Shown here: piece by piece, positions 42,484-51,499 of the stretch | Position numbering within the stretch: the stretch's first letter is position 1 | Layout of the letters: each line of letters opens with the position of its first letter | NCBI RefSeq assembly: GCF_900101295.1 | Contig: NZ_FOIL01000018.1 | Coordinates: 1-54,911 of the forward strand | Length of the DNA: 54,911 nt | Source: [Clostridium] aminophilum | Lineage (GTDB): Bacteria; Bacillota; Clostridia; Lachnospirales; Lachnospiraceae | Direction: 5' to 3' | Program-made: the position numbers and the translations under genes | The notes under the pieces: generated by a model | What the model was told of the DNA's origin: nothing | The model's database searches: none | What the model saw: the letters and a program-made list of their open reading frames with translations, nothing else

Positions 42484-42903
42484 ATGGAAGCATCGGTTCG
42501 TCTTTTGGCAGACAGGAATTCGGACAGAGAAGAGGTGAAAGATTCGAAGTTTCGCCGGTATATCCGTAGGAACATCCGTGTCCGTCAGGCCTGCAGAATC
42601 CGCAGGCAGAAGAGACACCGCGTCCAGTTTTTTGCCCTGATGATTCTGACCGCAGTAGCATCTTTGGTGATCGGGATCGGCCGGATTGAGACAGAAGCGT
42701 ACCACAACACTTCGAATCTGAAGAAGTATTATACCAGCGTTCAACTTCAGGATGGTGATACTCTGTGGTCTCTTGCGCGAAAGTATAATGTTAATACGAA
42801 CATCAGTCATCATGACTATATTGATGAGATCCGGAGGATGAATCAGATGGAGGGGACGACAGTTCACCGGGGGCATTATCTCACGGTGTTCTATTACCAG
42901 TGA
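42484..42903 (+). CDS. yneA: YneA-like SOS cell-division inhibitor (LysM membrane protein)
   Basis: 139 residues: a long basic cytoplasmic N-terminus (RRYIRRNIRVRQ, RRQKRHR), one membrane segment (about 57-74, FFALMILTAVASLVIGIG), then an extracellular LysM domain (about 87-138: VQLQDGDTLWSLARKYN ... RGHYLTVFYY). In B. subtilis the equivalent gene next to lexA encodes YneA, a secreted inhibitor of septation during DNA damage. The LexA-box array and consensus promoter upstream support strong SOS induction. GGGAGG seven or so bases before ATG. The N-terminal tail is longer than in YneA, so the assignment is by context and architecture. Confidence 0.8.
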   Translation: MEASVRLLADRNSDREEVKDSKFRRYIRRNIRVRQACRIRRQKRHRVQFFALMILTAVASLVIGIGRIETEAYHNTSNLKKYYTSVQLQDGDTLWSLARKYNVNTNISHHDYIDEIRRMNQMEGTTVHRGHYLTVFYYQ

Positions 42904-43140
42904 ATTCTTCCCTCTCTTTTTTCTCGGTTTTTGTTGCGCTGTTCTTGTTCTTTCCTGTATAATGCCATGGCGGCTGTCTGGATCGTGCCGCTTTGACACG
43001 GAGGTATTTTCGCCGGATGAGGCATCGCGGTTTATCGGTTATTCTGCGATATGCGTGGGTTCCGGCGGGATTCGCGGTGAAACTTCCGTCATACGTATGG
43101 TTTGTTTCCCGCATAGACTGCAATCAGGGAGAAAAAGTGA
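42904..43140 (+). promoter_or_regulatory. Leader with promoter upstream of the ABC-F gene
   Basis: TATAAT at 42958-42963 with TTGCGC 18 bases upstream (42934-42939) is a likely promoter. The following ~175 bases are GC-rich with no recognised element. A long leader is common upstream of ABC-F genes, some of which use attenuation, but no clear terminator is seen here. Confidence 0.45.
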
Positions 43141-44703
43141 ATGAGCATATTAAATGTAGAACATCTGACACACGGGTTCGGAGACCGGCAGATATTTAAT
43201 GATGTTTCTTTCCGCCTGCTGAAAGGGGAACATATCGGTCTTGTCGGCGCAAACGGAGAAGGAAAATCGACCTTCATGAGCGTTGTGACCGGAAAGATGC
43301 AGCCGGAGGAAGGAAAAGTCGAGTGGTCCAAGCATGTGAAGGCCGGATATCTGGATCAGCATGCTGTTCTGGAGCAGGGGAACACCGTCCGGGATATCCT
43401 CCGCAAGGCTTTTGATTCTCTGTTCGATATGGAACGGGAGATGAACGGACTCTACGAGAAGATGGCAGATCCGGAAGTCTCCGAGGACGAGATGAACGCG
43501 ATGATGGAAGAAGCGGGGCTTCTTCAGGATCTTCTGTCAGCTCACGATTTCTACATGATCGATGTTAAGATAGAGGAAGTGGCAAGAGCCCTCGGTCTTC
43601 TCGATCTCGGTCTGGACCGTGATGTCACGGAGCTTTCCGGAGGACAGAGAACAAAAGTTCTTCTTGCCAAACTTCTCCTGGAAAAACCGGACATTCTTCT
43701 TCTGGATGAGCCGACAAACTATCTGGATCAGGAACATATTGCATGGCTTCAGAGATATCTCCAGGAATATGAGAACGCCTTTATTCTGATCTCCCATGAC
43801 ATTCCGTTCCTGAACAGTGTGGTCAACATCATCTATCATATGAACAACTGCGAGTTGAACCGCTACGTGGGAGATTACGATCATTTTAAGGAAGTATTTG
43901 CCGTACAGCAGGCACAGATGGAGGCGGCCTACAACCGTCAGCAGCAGGAAATCGCCGATTTGAAAGACTTTGTCGCAAGAAATAAGGCGAGAGTTGCGAC
44001 CCGTAATATGGCAATGTCCCGGCAGAAAAAACTTGACAAGATGGAGCTGATTGAACTTGCGGCGGAGAAACCGAAGCCGGAATTCCGATTCCAGACCTCC
44101 CGTACGCCGGGAAGAATTCTTTTTGAGACAAAGGGCCTTGTGATCGGTTATGAGGCGCCCCTCTCAAAACCGATTGACTTTACGATGGAGCGCAAGGAGA
44201 AATTGGTGCTCACCGGTGCGAACGGTATCGGTAAGACGACGCTGTTGAAGAGTCTTCTGGGACTGATCCGTCCGCTGAAGGGCGGGATCGAGAAGGATCC
44301 CTATATGGAGATCGGTTATTTTGAGCAGGAGATGTCTCAGGATATTGAGACGACCTGTCTGGAGGAGATCTGGAATGAGTTTCCGTCATGGAATCAGGCA
44401 GAGATCCGTGCAGCTCTTGCGAAGTGCGGTCTGACAACCAAGCATATCGAGAGCCGCGTCAAGGTTCTTTCCGGAGGAGAGCAGGCGAAGGTTCGTCTGT
44501 GTAAGCTGATGAACCGTCCTTCCAATATTCTGGTTCTGGACGAGCCGACCAATCATCTGGATGTCGACGCGAAAGACGAACTGAAGAGAGCGCTGAAGGA
44601 GTACAACGGAAGTATCCTGATGGTTTGTCATGAACCGGATTTCTATGAGGGACTGGCGACCAGAGTGATTGACTGTTCGGAATGGACCACAAAGCTTGTC
44701 TGA
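43141..44703 (+). CDS. ABC-F family ATPase
   Basis: 520 residues with two ABC domains and no membrane part. Domain 1: Walker A GANGEGKST (about 36), ELSGGQRTK, ILLLDEPTNYLD. Interdomain linker (about 235-300) is charged and helical, ending VATRNMAMSRQKKLDKM. Domain 2: GANGIGKTT, VLSGGEQAK, ILVLDEPTNHLD. The EPTN forms are typical of ABC-F translation factors that enter the ribosomal E site. The 'gain-of-resistance' extra C-terminal helix is absent, so it is more like housekeeping YbiT/EttA-type proteins than an antibiotic-protection factor. AGGGAGAAAA precedes ATG. Confidence 0.88.
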   Translation: MSILNVEHLTHGFGDRQIFNDVSFRLLKGEHIGLVGANGEGKSTFMSVVTGKMQPEEGKVEWSKHVKAGYLDQHAVLEQGNTVRDILRKAFDSLFDMEREMNGLYEKMADPEVSEDEMNAMMEEAGLLQDLLSAHDFYMIDVKIEEVARALGLLDLGLDRDVTELSGGQRTKVLLAKLLLEKPDILLLDEPTNYLDQEHIAWLQRYLQEYENAFILISHDIPFLNSVVNIIYHMNNCELNRYVGDYDHFKEVFAVQQAQMEAAYNRQQQEIADLKDFVARNKARVATRNMAMSRQKKLDKMELIELAAEKPKPEFRFQTSRTPGRILFETKGLVIGYEAPLSKPIDFTMERKEKLVLTGANGIGKTTLLKSLLGLIRPLKGGIEKDPYMEIGYFEQEMSQDIETTCLEEIWNEFPSWNQAEIRAALAKCGLTTKHIESRVKVLSGGEQAKVRLCKLMNRPSNILVLDEPTNHLDVDAKDELKRALKEYNGSILMVCHEPDFYEGLATRVIDCSEWTTKLV

Positions 44704-44731
44704 GACATACCGGATAACGGACACTATTCTG

Positions 44732-44760
44732 TTGACGATACAGCACAGAAATGATACTAT
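44732..44760 (+). promoter_or_regulatory. Promoter of the untranslated unit before speA
   Basis: TTGACG (44732-44737), 17-base spacer, TACTAT (44755-44760). Confidence 0.6.
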
Positions 44761-44766
44761 TTCTTT

Positions 44767-45023
44767 TGTAGCAGTAAACAATGATGTGGGTTTGCCCACG
44801 TCGAAGTTTTTATTGATTAAGTTGTTGGCTGATGACAAATTCCGGCCAACCCTGAACGGGATATTCGTTTCAGGAGGACTCAAATTTTATAAGGATAGGA
44901 ATCCTATAGAACGGTCAATAAGAGCAGTCGGCACCATCGCATGCAGGACACTCAGAATGCGATATCTGTTTACTATTACAGAAGAATGCACAAGCAGACC
45001 GCGAGTTTCGGTCTGCTTTTTTT
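44767..45023 (+). ncRNA. Candidate structured RNA or leader ending in a terminator
   Basis: From the predicted start to the terminator the transcript could form hairpins at GATGTGGGTTTGCCCACGTC, GTTGG...CCAAC (about 44820-44850), CCTGAAC...GTTTCAGG and ATAGGAATCCTAT. A good Shine-Dalgarno, CAGGAGG, lies near 44874 without an obvious start codon after it. It matches no riboswitch class I can name by eye. It could be a small RNA or an attenuating leader for the polyamine operon. Confidence 0.4.
44993..45023 (+). terminator. Intrinsic terminator upstream of speA
   Basis: AGCAGACCG (44993-45001) pairs perfectly with CGGTCTGCT (45009-45017), followed by seven T. Confidence 0.88.
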
Positions 45024-45054
45024 CATGGGATTTTCTTCGGAAATCCCTATGAAA
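45021..45054. repeat. 35-nt palindromic repeat, copy 3 (diverged)
   Basis: TTTCATGGGATTTTCTTCGG...CCCTATGAAA: same ends as the copies at 3134 and 24064 with an altered centre, again fused to the T run of a terminator. Confidence 0.7.
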
Positions 45055-45060
45055 CAAAAC

Positions 45061-45110
45061 CTCAGGATTGAGGGGATGGGGATTCAAAGTCCCCTTGCGG
45101 ACTTTGTTCT
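45061..45110 (+). repeat. Dispersed intergenic element, copy 3 (partial)
   Basis: CTCAGGATTGAGGGGATGGGG followed by AAAGTCCCCTTGCGG and ACTTTGTTCT aligns with the 3' two thirds of the copy at 3236-3306. Confidence 0.7.
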
Positions 45111-45159
45111 GTAATATGAAGTGGACGTGTCCGCTTTGTTTTTTGTGGGGGAAAAGGAA

Positions 45160-46608
45160 ATGGATCTTATCGCTCAGCGCTCGGCACCGATTCTCGATGC
45201 CATGAGAGAACTCAGAAAAAGAAGAATTGTTCCGTTTGATGTGCCGGGACATAAGAGGGGACGCGGAAATCCCGAGCTTCTGGATTTTTTGGGGGAAAAA
45301 TGCGTTGGAATCGATGTCAATTCGATGAAAATGCTGGACAATCTTGGCCATCCGATCTCCGTGATCCGGGAAGCAGAGGATCTGCTGGCGGATGCGTTCG
45401 GTGCAAATCATGCATTCCTGATGGTTGGCGGAACGACCAGCGCCGTTCAGGCGATGATCTTTACCAACATCCGGGAAGGGGAAGAAGTCCTTCTTCCGAG
45501 AAACGTACATAAGAGTGTGATCAATGCGCTGGTTTTGTGCGGGGGTATTCCGGTTTACGTTCCGGTTCAGGTTAATCCAAAGATCGGCATTGCAACCGGT
45601 ATGGAACTGGAGGAAGTCCGAAAAGCAATGGATGCCCATCCGGATGCCAAAGCGATTCTGGTCAATAATCCGACCTACTACGGAATCGCTTCCGATCTGA
45701 AGGGAATCGTTGAACTTGCCCATGCAAGGGGAATTAAGGTTCTGGCGGATGAAGCCCATGGCACTCATCTGTACTTTGGAGAAAATCTTCCGATTTCCGG
45801 TATGGCGGCCGGCGCGGATATGGCGGCGGTATCCATGCACAAATCCGGCGGCAGTCTGACCCAGAGTTCCGTTCTTCTCACCGGACCGAACATCGATCCG
45901 GAGTATGTGCGTCAGATCATCAATCTGACCCAGACTACGAGTGCATCGTATCTGCTCATGGTTTCACTGGATATTTCCAGAAGAAATCTTGCCCTCCATG
46001 GCCGCGAGTCCTTCGGTAAAGTGTTTGGAATGGCGGAATATGCCCGTTCCGAGATCAACGAGATCGGCGGATATTACGCCTACGGCAGGGAACTCGTAAA
46101 CGGAAAAGATGTCTATGATTTTGATGTGACAAAACTCTCGGTATACACGCAGGGAATCGGTCTGACCGGTATTGAGGTCTATGACCTGCTTCGTGATGAA
46201 TATGACATTCAGATCGAGTTCGGCGATATCGGCAATATTCTGGCGTATATTTCCATCGGCGACCGTCTTCAGGATATCGAGCGTCTTGTCGGTGCGATGG
46301 AAGACATCAAAGAGCGGTACGGCAAAGACTCCACGGACCTTTACTGTGGGGATTTCATCAGTCCGGAGCTCGTGGTGAATCCGAAAGAAGCGTTTTATGC
46401 GGATAAAGTCCAGCTGCCGCTTCAGGAATCCATCGGCCGGATCTGCGCAGAGATTGTCATGTGTTATCCGCCGGGGATTCCGATTCTGACACCGGGTGAG
46501 CGGATCACTCCGGAGATTGTGGAATATATCGAGTTCTCCAGAGAACGGGGCTGTTCTCTGCAGGGAACGATGGATCCGGAATGCCGGAAACTCAATGTGA
46601 TCCGATAA
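45160..46608 (+). CDS. speA: Arginine decarboxylase, Orn/Lys/Arg decarboxylase family
   Basis: PLP enzyme of the fold-I (aspartate aminotransferase) family; the B. subtilis SpeA-type members make agmatine from arginine. 482 residues. VPFDVPGHKRG, VNSMKMLDNLGHP, FLMVGGTTSAVQAMI, VNNPTYYG, DEAHGTHLYFG and the PLP lysine in SMHKSGGSLTQSS are all present. ATG 45160 follows AAAAGGAA. The agmatine deiminase and N-carbamoylputrescine amidase genes downstream favour arginine over lysine or ornithine as substrate. It heads the polyamine operon. Confidence 0.9.
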   Translation: MDLIAQRSAPILDAMRELRKRRIVPFDVPGHKRGRGNPELLDFLGEKCVGIDVNSMKMLDNLGHPISVIREAEDLLADAFGANHAFLMVGGTTSAVQAMIFTNIREGEEVLLPRNVHKSVINALVLCGGIPVYVPVQVNPKIGIATGMELEEVRKAMDAHPDAKAILVNNPTYYGIASDLKGIVELAHARGIKVLADEAHGTHLYFGENLPISGMAAGADMAAVSMHKSGGSLTQSSVLLTGPNIDPEYVRQIINLTQTTSASYLLMVSLDISRRNLALHGRESFGKVFGMAEYARSEINEIGGYYAYGRELVNGKDVYDFDVTKLSVYTQGIGLTGIEVYDLLRDEYDIQIEFGDIGNILAYISIGDRLQDIERLVGAMEDIKERYGKDSTDLYCGDFISPELVVNPKEAFYADKVQLPLQESIGRICAEIVMCYPPGIPILTPGERITPEIVEYIEFSRERGCSLQGTMDPECRKLNVIR

Positions 46609-46636
46609 GAACGGTTCGGACAGGAAGAAGAGGGAA

Positions 46637-46703
46637 CGTTTGAAAGTAAGCGTTCAGACGTTGATTGGAGGCTCAGACAGACTGGCAAGACTGCCTGAGG
46701 CTG
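46637..46703 (+). promoter_or_regulatory. Two-hairpin element, copy B, upstream of speE
   Basis: CGTTTGAA (46637-46644) pairs with TTCAGACG (46653-46660), then TTGATTGGAGG, then CTCAG (46672-46676) pairs with CTGAG (46695-46699). Sequence and layout match the element at 37889-37966 upstream of yhbY. It ends at the speE ribosome-binding site. Confidence 0.5.
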
Positions 46704-46712
46704 GAGGATAAA

Positions 46713-47573
46713 ATGGAATTCTGGTTTTCGCAGCTTGACACCGAGAATGTCAAGACAACGGTCCGGGTTGAAAAACAGCTGTTTTCCGGGCAGAGTGATT
46801 ATCAGCGGATTGATGTATTTCAGTCCGATGAATATGGAAAAATGATTGTTTTGGACGGCGACATTGTTTTTTCGGAAGCAGACGAGTTTATCTATAACGA
46901 GATGGTTGTTCATGTACCGATGGCTGTCCATCCGAATGTAAAGAACGTGTTGATCATCGGCGGCGGCGACGGCGGCGTCGCAAAGGTACTGACACAGTAT
47001 CCGGAGATTGAATCCATCGATGTGGTGGAACCGGATGAGATGTTTATCTCGGTTTCCAGAGAGTTCTTTCCGGAAACCGCCAAAGGGTTTGACGACAGTC
47101 GGGTGAATATCATCAATATGGACGGACTTCGTTACCTTCGCCGATGCGCGGATAAATACGATCTGATCATCAACGATTCGACGGATCCTTTCGGCCACAC
47201 CGAGGGACTGTTTACCAGGGAATTTTACGGAAACTGCAGCCGTGCCCTCCACGCTGACGGCGTGATGGTCTATCAGCACGGAAGTCCATTCTATGATGAG
47301 GACGAGGCGGCATTTCGGGCGATGCATCGGAAAGCATTCCGCAGTTTCCCCATCAGCAGAGTCTATCAGGCGAGCATTCCGACCTGTCCGGCGGGATACT
47401 GGATGTTTGGATTTGCCTCGAAGAAATATCATCCGCTTCGTGATTTTGATCCGAAGCGATGGAATGCACGCGGGTTAAAAACCTGGTATTATACAACAAA
47501 TCTTCATCAGGGAGCATTTATGCTTCCGAAATACGTAGAGGACATTTTGTCAGAGGAGGAACATAGAGGATGA
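46713..47573 (+). CDS. speE: Spermidine synthase (SpeE-type aminopropyltransferase)
   Basis: Transfers an aminopropyl group from decarboxylated SAM to putrescine. 286 residues: a small N-terminal beta domain (FWFSQLDTENVKTTVRVEKQ), MIVLDGDIVFSEADEFIYNEM, the Rossmann motif LIIGGGDGGVAKVL and the catalytic/binding NDSTDPFGHTEGLF. GGAGG lies six bases before ATG 46713. It overlaps the next gene by four bases. No SAM decarboxylase (speD) is seen in the window, although the enzyme would need its product. Confidence 0.92.
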   Translation: MEFWFSQLDTENVKTTVRVEKQLFSGQSDYQRIDVFQSDEYGKMIVLDGDIVFSEADEFIYNEMVVHVPMAVHPNVKNVLIIGGGDGGVAKVLTQYPEIESIDVVEPDEMFISVSREFFPETAKGFDDSRVNIINMDGLRYLRRCADKYDLIINDSTDPFGHTEGLFTREFYGNCSRALHADGVMVYQHGSPFYDEDEAAFRAMHRKAFRSFPISRVYQASIPTCPAGYWMFGFASKKYHPLRDFDPKRWNARGLKTWYYTTNLHQGAFMLPKYVEDILSEEEHRG

Positions 47574-48832
47574 GCAGAATTTTAGTGATCGGATGCGGCG
47601 GTGTTGCGCAGGTGGCAATTCAGAAAGCATGTCAGAACGATGAGGTCTTCACGGAACTGATGATTGCAAGCCGTACGTTATCCAAGTGCGACGAGTTAAA
47701 GGATAAGATTGAAAAGAGCGGATCCAGAACGAAGGTTACGACCGCAAAGGTGGATGCGGACAACACAGAGGAACTGGTCAAACTCATCCGTTCCTATCAG
47801 CCGGAAGCAGTTCTCAATGTTGCGCTTCCGTATCAGGATCTGACGATTATGGATGCCTGCCTGGAGACCGGCGTTCACTACATTGATACCGCAAACTATG
47901 AGCCGGAAGATACCGAGGATCCGACCTGGCGTCCGATCTATGAGAAGAGATGCAAAGAAAAGGGATTCTCCGCTTATTTTGACTATTCCTGGCAGTGGGC
48001 ATATGAGGAGCGTTTTAAAAAGGCCGGTCTCACCGCACTTCTCGGAACCGGTTTTGATCCGGGTGTGACTTCCGTGTTTGCGGCATATGCAAAGAAACAC
48101 TATTTTGACACCATTGACACCATTGATATTCTGGACTGCAACGGCGGCGATCACGGATACGCGTTTGCCACCAACTTCAATCCGGAAATCAATCTGCGTG
48201 AAGTTTCCGCACCGGGTTCCTACATGGAGAACGGCAAATGGATTGAGATCCCGGCGATGAGTATTCATCGCGAGTATGATTTCGAGGGTGTGGGGAAGAA
48301 GGATATGTACCTTCTTCATCACGAGGAGATTGAGGCACTGGGAAGAAATATGCCGGAGGTAAAGCGCATCCGTTTCTTCATGACCTTTGGTCAGAGTTAT
48401 CTGGATCATATGCGCTGTCTGGAAGATGTCGGCATGCTTTCCACTGAGCCGGTGAATTTCAACGGTACGGAGATTGTCCCGATTCAGTTCCTGAAGGAGC
48501 TTCTTCCGGATCCGGCTTCTCTCGGCCCGCGCACAAAGGGAAAGACCAACATCGGCTGCATTTTCACCGGCAAAAAAGATGGAAAAGAGAGAAGCATTTA
48601 CATCTACAACGTATGTGATCATCAGGAGTGCTACCGCGAGGTCGGCTCTCAGGCGATTTCCTATACCACCGGTGTTCCGGCGATGATCGGAACCATGCTG
48701 GTTGCAAACGGTCTGTGGAGAAAACCGGGTGTGTTTACCACCGACGAGTTTGATCCGGATCCTTACATGGAGGCACTGAACAAATGGGGTCTCCCGTGGA
48801 AGGTTGTCGAAAATCCGACTCTCGTAGACTGA
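47570..48832 (+). CDS. Carboxy(nor)spermidine dehydrogenase, saccharopine dehydrogenase-like
   Basis: 420-residue oxidoreductase. ILVIGCGGVAQVAIQKACQN is the NADPH-binding motif; LNVALPYQDLTIMDACLETGVHYIDTANYE and GFDPGVTSVFAAYA are typical of the carboxynorspermidine synthase branch. It condenses aspartate semialdehyde with putrescine (or diaminopropane) and reduces the imine to carboxyspermidine. The nspC decarboxylase follows, which makes this assignment much more likely than lysine metabolism. ATGA overlap with speE; AGAGGAGGA precedes the start. Confidence 0.9.
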   Translation: MSRILVIGCGGVAQVAIQKACQNDEVFTELMIASRTLSKCDELKDKIEKSGSRTKVTTAKVDADNTEELVKLIRSYQPEAVLNVALPYQDLTIMDACLETGVHYIDTANYEPEDTEDPTWRPIYEKRCKEKGFSAYFDYSWQWAYEERFKKAGLTALLGTGFDPGVTSVFAAYAKKHYFDTIDTIDILDCNGGDHGYAFATNFNPEINLREVSAPGSYMENGKWIEIPAMSIHREYDFEGVGKKDMYLLHHEEIEALGRNMPEVKRIRFFMTFGQSYLDHMRCLEDVGMLSTEPVNFNGTEIVPIQFLKELLPDPASLGPRTKGKTNIGCIFTGKKDGKERSIYIYNVCDHQECYREVGSQAISYTTGVPAMIGTMLVANGLWRKPGVFTTDEFDPDPYMEALNKWGLPWKVVENPTLVD

Positions 48833-48969
48833 TCCGGGGAAAATGCGGTTGAGCTGCGGCAGATTCGAAGGAAAAAGTCCACGGCCGCGAGATCGTCGTG
48901 TCACAGATTCAGCGATACGATGTATGAAATGTAACGGTTATAAGAGATAATATACGAGGAGACAGAAGA

Positions 48970-50133
48970 ATGGATATTTGCAGGATTCCGACACCGGCCT
49001 ATGTAATCGACGAGAAGAAAATGAAGGAGAATCTCGAGATTCTGCGGGATACCGCCGATCAGGCCGGCTGTAAAATTCTGCTTGCCCAGAAGGCGTTTTC
49101 CGGTTTCTGTGAGTATCCGCTGATCGCCCGGTATCTTGCCGGTGCGACCGCCAGCAGTCTTCACGAGGCGAAGCTCGGGCATGAGGAGATGGGAAAAGAA
49201 AACCATATCTTTTCCTGCGCATACCGGCCGGAGGAAATCCGGGAGATTGCGGAAATCTGCGATCATATTGTGGTAAATTCCTATTCGCAGCTTGAGAAAT
49301 ACGGAGAGACGATAGCATCTCTTCATCCGGCAGGACACACCGGCATCGGTCTCCGGATCAATCCGGAGTGTTCCACGCAGACGGACCATGCAATTTATGA
49401 TCCGTGTGCGCCGGGATCCCGGTTCGGAGTGACGTCCATACGGCTGAAAGAGGCGATCCGGCGGAATCCTGAGGCCTGGAAGTATGTGGAAGGAATTCAT
49501 TTTCACACACTGTGCGAACAGAATTCCGATGATCTGGAGACAACGCTTCAGGCGGTCGAAGACAAGTTCGGTGATATTCTTTCACAGCCGCAGATCCGCT
49601 GGCTCAACATGGGCGGCGGTCATCACATTACGCGGCCGGATTATGACCGGCAGCGTCTGATCCGGCTGGTTCGTCATATGAAAGAAACATACCGTGTCGA
49701 AGTTTATCTCGAACCGGGAGAAGCGATTGCGCTGAATGCAGGATATCTTGTTACCGAGGTGATGGATCAGGTGGAAAACGGGATCACGACGCTGATTTTG
49801 GATGCATCCGCCGCCTGCCATATGCCGGATGTGATTGAGATGCCGTACCGGCCGCCGCTGCGGGATTCGGGTGAACCGGACGAAAAGGCTTTCACCTATC
49901 GTCTGTCTTCCTGTACCTGCCTTTCCGGTGACATCATCGGAGATTATTCCTTTGACCATGAGGTGAAAGAGGGAGAGCGGCTTTATTTTGAGGATATGGC
50001 GATCTATTCGATGGTGAAAAACAATACGTTTAACGGCATCGGTCTGCCATCTATTTGGGCGATGGATGAAAGCGGAGACTGCCGTCTCATCCGCAGATTC
50101 GGATATGAAGATTTTAAGAACCGTCTATCCTGA
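48970..50133 (+). CDS. nspC: Carboxynorspermidine/carboxyspermidine decarboxylase
   Basis: PLP decarboxylase of alanine-racemase fold, 387 residues, completing the aspartate-semialdehyde route to spermidine. IPTPAYVIDEKKMKENL, the PLP lysine in KILLAQKAFSGF, HFHTLCEQNSDDL, NMGGGHHIT and the C-terminal CLSGD segment match NspC. ACGAGGAGACAGAAG precedes ATG. A 137-base gap separates it from the dehydrogenase gene; the gap contains TATAAG and TAATAT stretches but no clear promoter. Confidence 0.92.
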   Translation: MDICRIPTPAYVIDEKKMKENLEILRDTADQAGCKILLAQKAFSGFCEYPLIARYLAGATASSLHEAKLGHEEMGKENHIFSCAYRPEEIREIAEICDHIVVNSYSQLEKYGETIASLHPAGHTGIGLRINPECSTQTDHAIYDPCAPGSRFGVTSIRLKEAIRRNPEAWKYVEGIHFHTLCEQNSDDLETTLQAVEDKFGDILSQPQIRWLNMGGGHHITRPDYDRQRLIRLVRHMKETYRVEVYLEPGEAIALNAGYLVTEVMDQVENGITTLILDASAACHMPDVIEMPYRPPLRDSGEPDEKAFTYRLSSCTCLSGDIIGDYSFDHEVKEGERLYFEDMAIYSMVKNNTFNGIGLPSIWAMDESGDCRLIRRFGYEDFKNRLS

Positions 50134-50228
50134 GAATAGCGCAGGAGATAATTTGAACGTTAATTAAATTATTTGAGTGATCGGACGGAACCATTTTTTT
50201 AAATGGTTGAGAAGGAAAAAAGTCAGAT

Positions 50229-51350
50229 ATGCTTATACAAAATAAAATGCCGGCGGATGACGGGTTCCGCATGCCGGCGGAATATGAAAACCATCGTGGT
50301 ACGGTTCTGATTTGGCCGGTTCGTCCGGGATCCTGGCCGTATGACGGAAAGGACGCACAGAAGGTCTTTGCGGGGATTGCACATGAGCTCTCCCGTTTCG
50401 AGGAAGTATGGGTTCTGGCCGATGGGGAGCATCGTGAACAGGCGGAACGTCTTCTGGATTCGGTTTACTACCCGATTCATGTACTGACAATACCCACCGA
50501 TGACAGTTGGGCGCGGGACGTCGGCCCGACTTGCGTCGTGAATGCCGAGGGTACGGTTCGCGGAATCGACTGGCGGTTTAATGCGTGGGGCGGCGAATAC
50601 AACGGTCTGTATGCTTCCTGGGAGAGAGATAATGCAGCAGCCCGTTCGATCTGCGAAGCGCTGAATATCGACTGTTATGACGCGCAGGACTTTGTTCTGG
50701 AGGGAGGTTCCATCCACACCGACGGCGAAGGTACCGTTGTCGTGACGGAGGAATGTCTTCTCAGTCCTGGACGGAATCCGGAACTGACACGGGGAAAGAT
50801 TACGGAACGTCTGAAGAAGATGCTGAATGCGGAAAAGGTCATCTGGCTTCCGAGCGGAATCTATCATGATGAGACAGATGGGCATGTGGATAATATCTTT
50901 GCGTTTACCGCACCGGGAGAGGCAGTTCTTGCCTGGACCGATGACCCGGAGGATCCGCAGTACGAACTCAGTAAGCGGGATCTGGACGTGCTGGAAAAAG
51001 AGACGGACGCGATGGGACGAAGAATCCGGGTTCATAAACTTCTGATTCCCAAAGAGCCGGTTCGTATCGGCGAAGAAGACCTGAGAGGACTTCAGGCGGA
51101 ACCGGGAGAAGACGAGCGGGAAGTTGGAGAACGTCTTGCGGCAAGCTATGTAAATTTTTATGTAGGAAACGGCTGTGTTCTTGTTCCGCAGTTTGGGGAT
51201 GAGAATGACGTCAGCGCATGTGAACTTTTGAAGCAGCTTTTTCCGGGACGGGAAGTGATTCCGGTTCCGGCGAGAGCGATTATTGTCGGAGGCGGCAATA
51301 TTCACTGCATCACCCAGCAGATTCCGGGAACTCCCGGACAGGGCGCCTGA
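50229..51350 (+). CDS. aguA: Agmatine deiminase
   Basis: Hydrolyses agmatine to N-carbamoylputrescine and ammonia. 373 residues. MPAEYENHRGTVLIWPVRPG is the family start; DDSWARDVGPTCVVN, FNAWGGEYNGLY, VLEGGSIHTDGEGT and the nucleophilic Cys in VGGGNIHCITQQIPG are all present. An AACCATTT/AAATGGTT inverted repeat (about 50190-50211) lies before it. Placed with speA and aguB it completes arginine to putrescine. Confidence 0.95.
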   Translation: MLIQNKMPADDGFRMPAEYENHRGTVLIWPVRPGSWPYDGKDAQKVFAGIAHELSRFEEVWVLADGEHREQAERLLDSVYYPIHVLTIPTDDSWARDVGPTCVVNAEGTVRGIDWRFNAWGGEYNGLYASWERDNAAARSICEALNIDCYDAQDFVLEGGSIHTDGEGTVVVTEECLLSPGRNPELTRGKITERLKKMLNAEKVIWLPSGIYHDETDGHVDNIFAFTAPGEAVLAWTDDPEDPQYELSKRDLDVLEKETDAMGRRIRVHKLLIPKEPVRIGEEDLRGLQAEPGEDEREVGERLAASYVNFYVGNGCVLVPQFGDENDVSACELLKQLFPGREVIPVPARAIIVGGGNIHCITQQIPGTPGQGA

Positions 51351-51499
51351 TTCCGGACCGTCTCATGTATCCCATATAAATTACGGCGTACATGAGACGG
51401 ATACTGCGAAGTTCGAATAAGATGGATGCGGCGGGTTTTGGCTGGCGGCGGCTATGCCGGAAGCTGTGCAGATCTGTGAAAACGGTGGGAGAAACGAAG

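Larger units (their letters stand above)
44704..45159 (+). other. 456-base gap: untranslated unit plus dispersed repeats
   Basis: Contains, in order, a promoter (44732-44760), about 230 bases with several hairpins and no recognised protein, a terminator (44993-45023), palindrome copy 3 (45021-45054) and dispersed-element copy 3 (45061-45110). One frame (44669-45052) is open across it but overlaps the ABC-F gene and ends in the terminator and palindrome, so I do not call it a gene. Confidence 0.6.

Noticed and set aside
44760-45023. Lysine or guanidine riboswitch upstream of speA
   Set aside because: I could not find the conserved core sequences of either class by eye.
44669-45052. 127-codon open frame after the ABC-F gene
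   Set aside because: It overlaps the ABC-F 3' end and runs into a terminator and palindromic repeat; no ribosome-binding site or recognised family. Treated as untranslated, though not excluded.
50223-51305. Long open frame antisense to aguA
   Set aside because: aguA motifs are complete on the plus strand.
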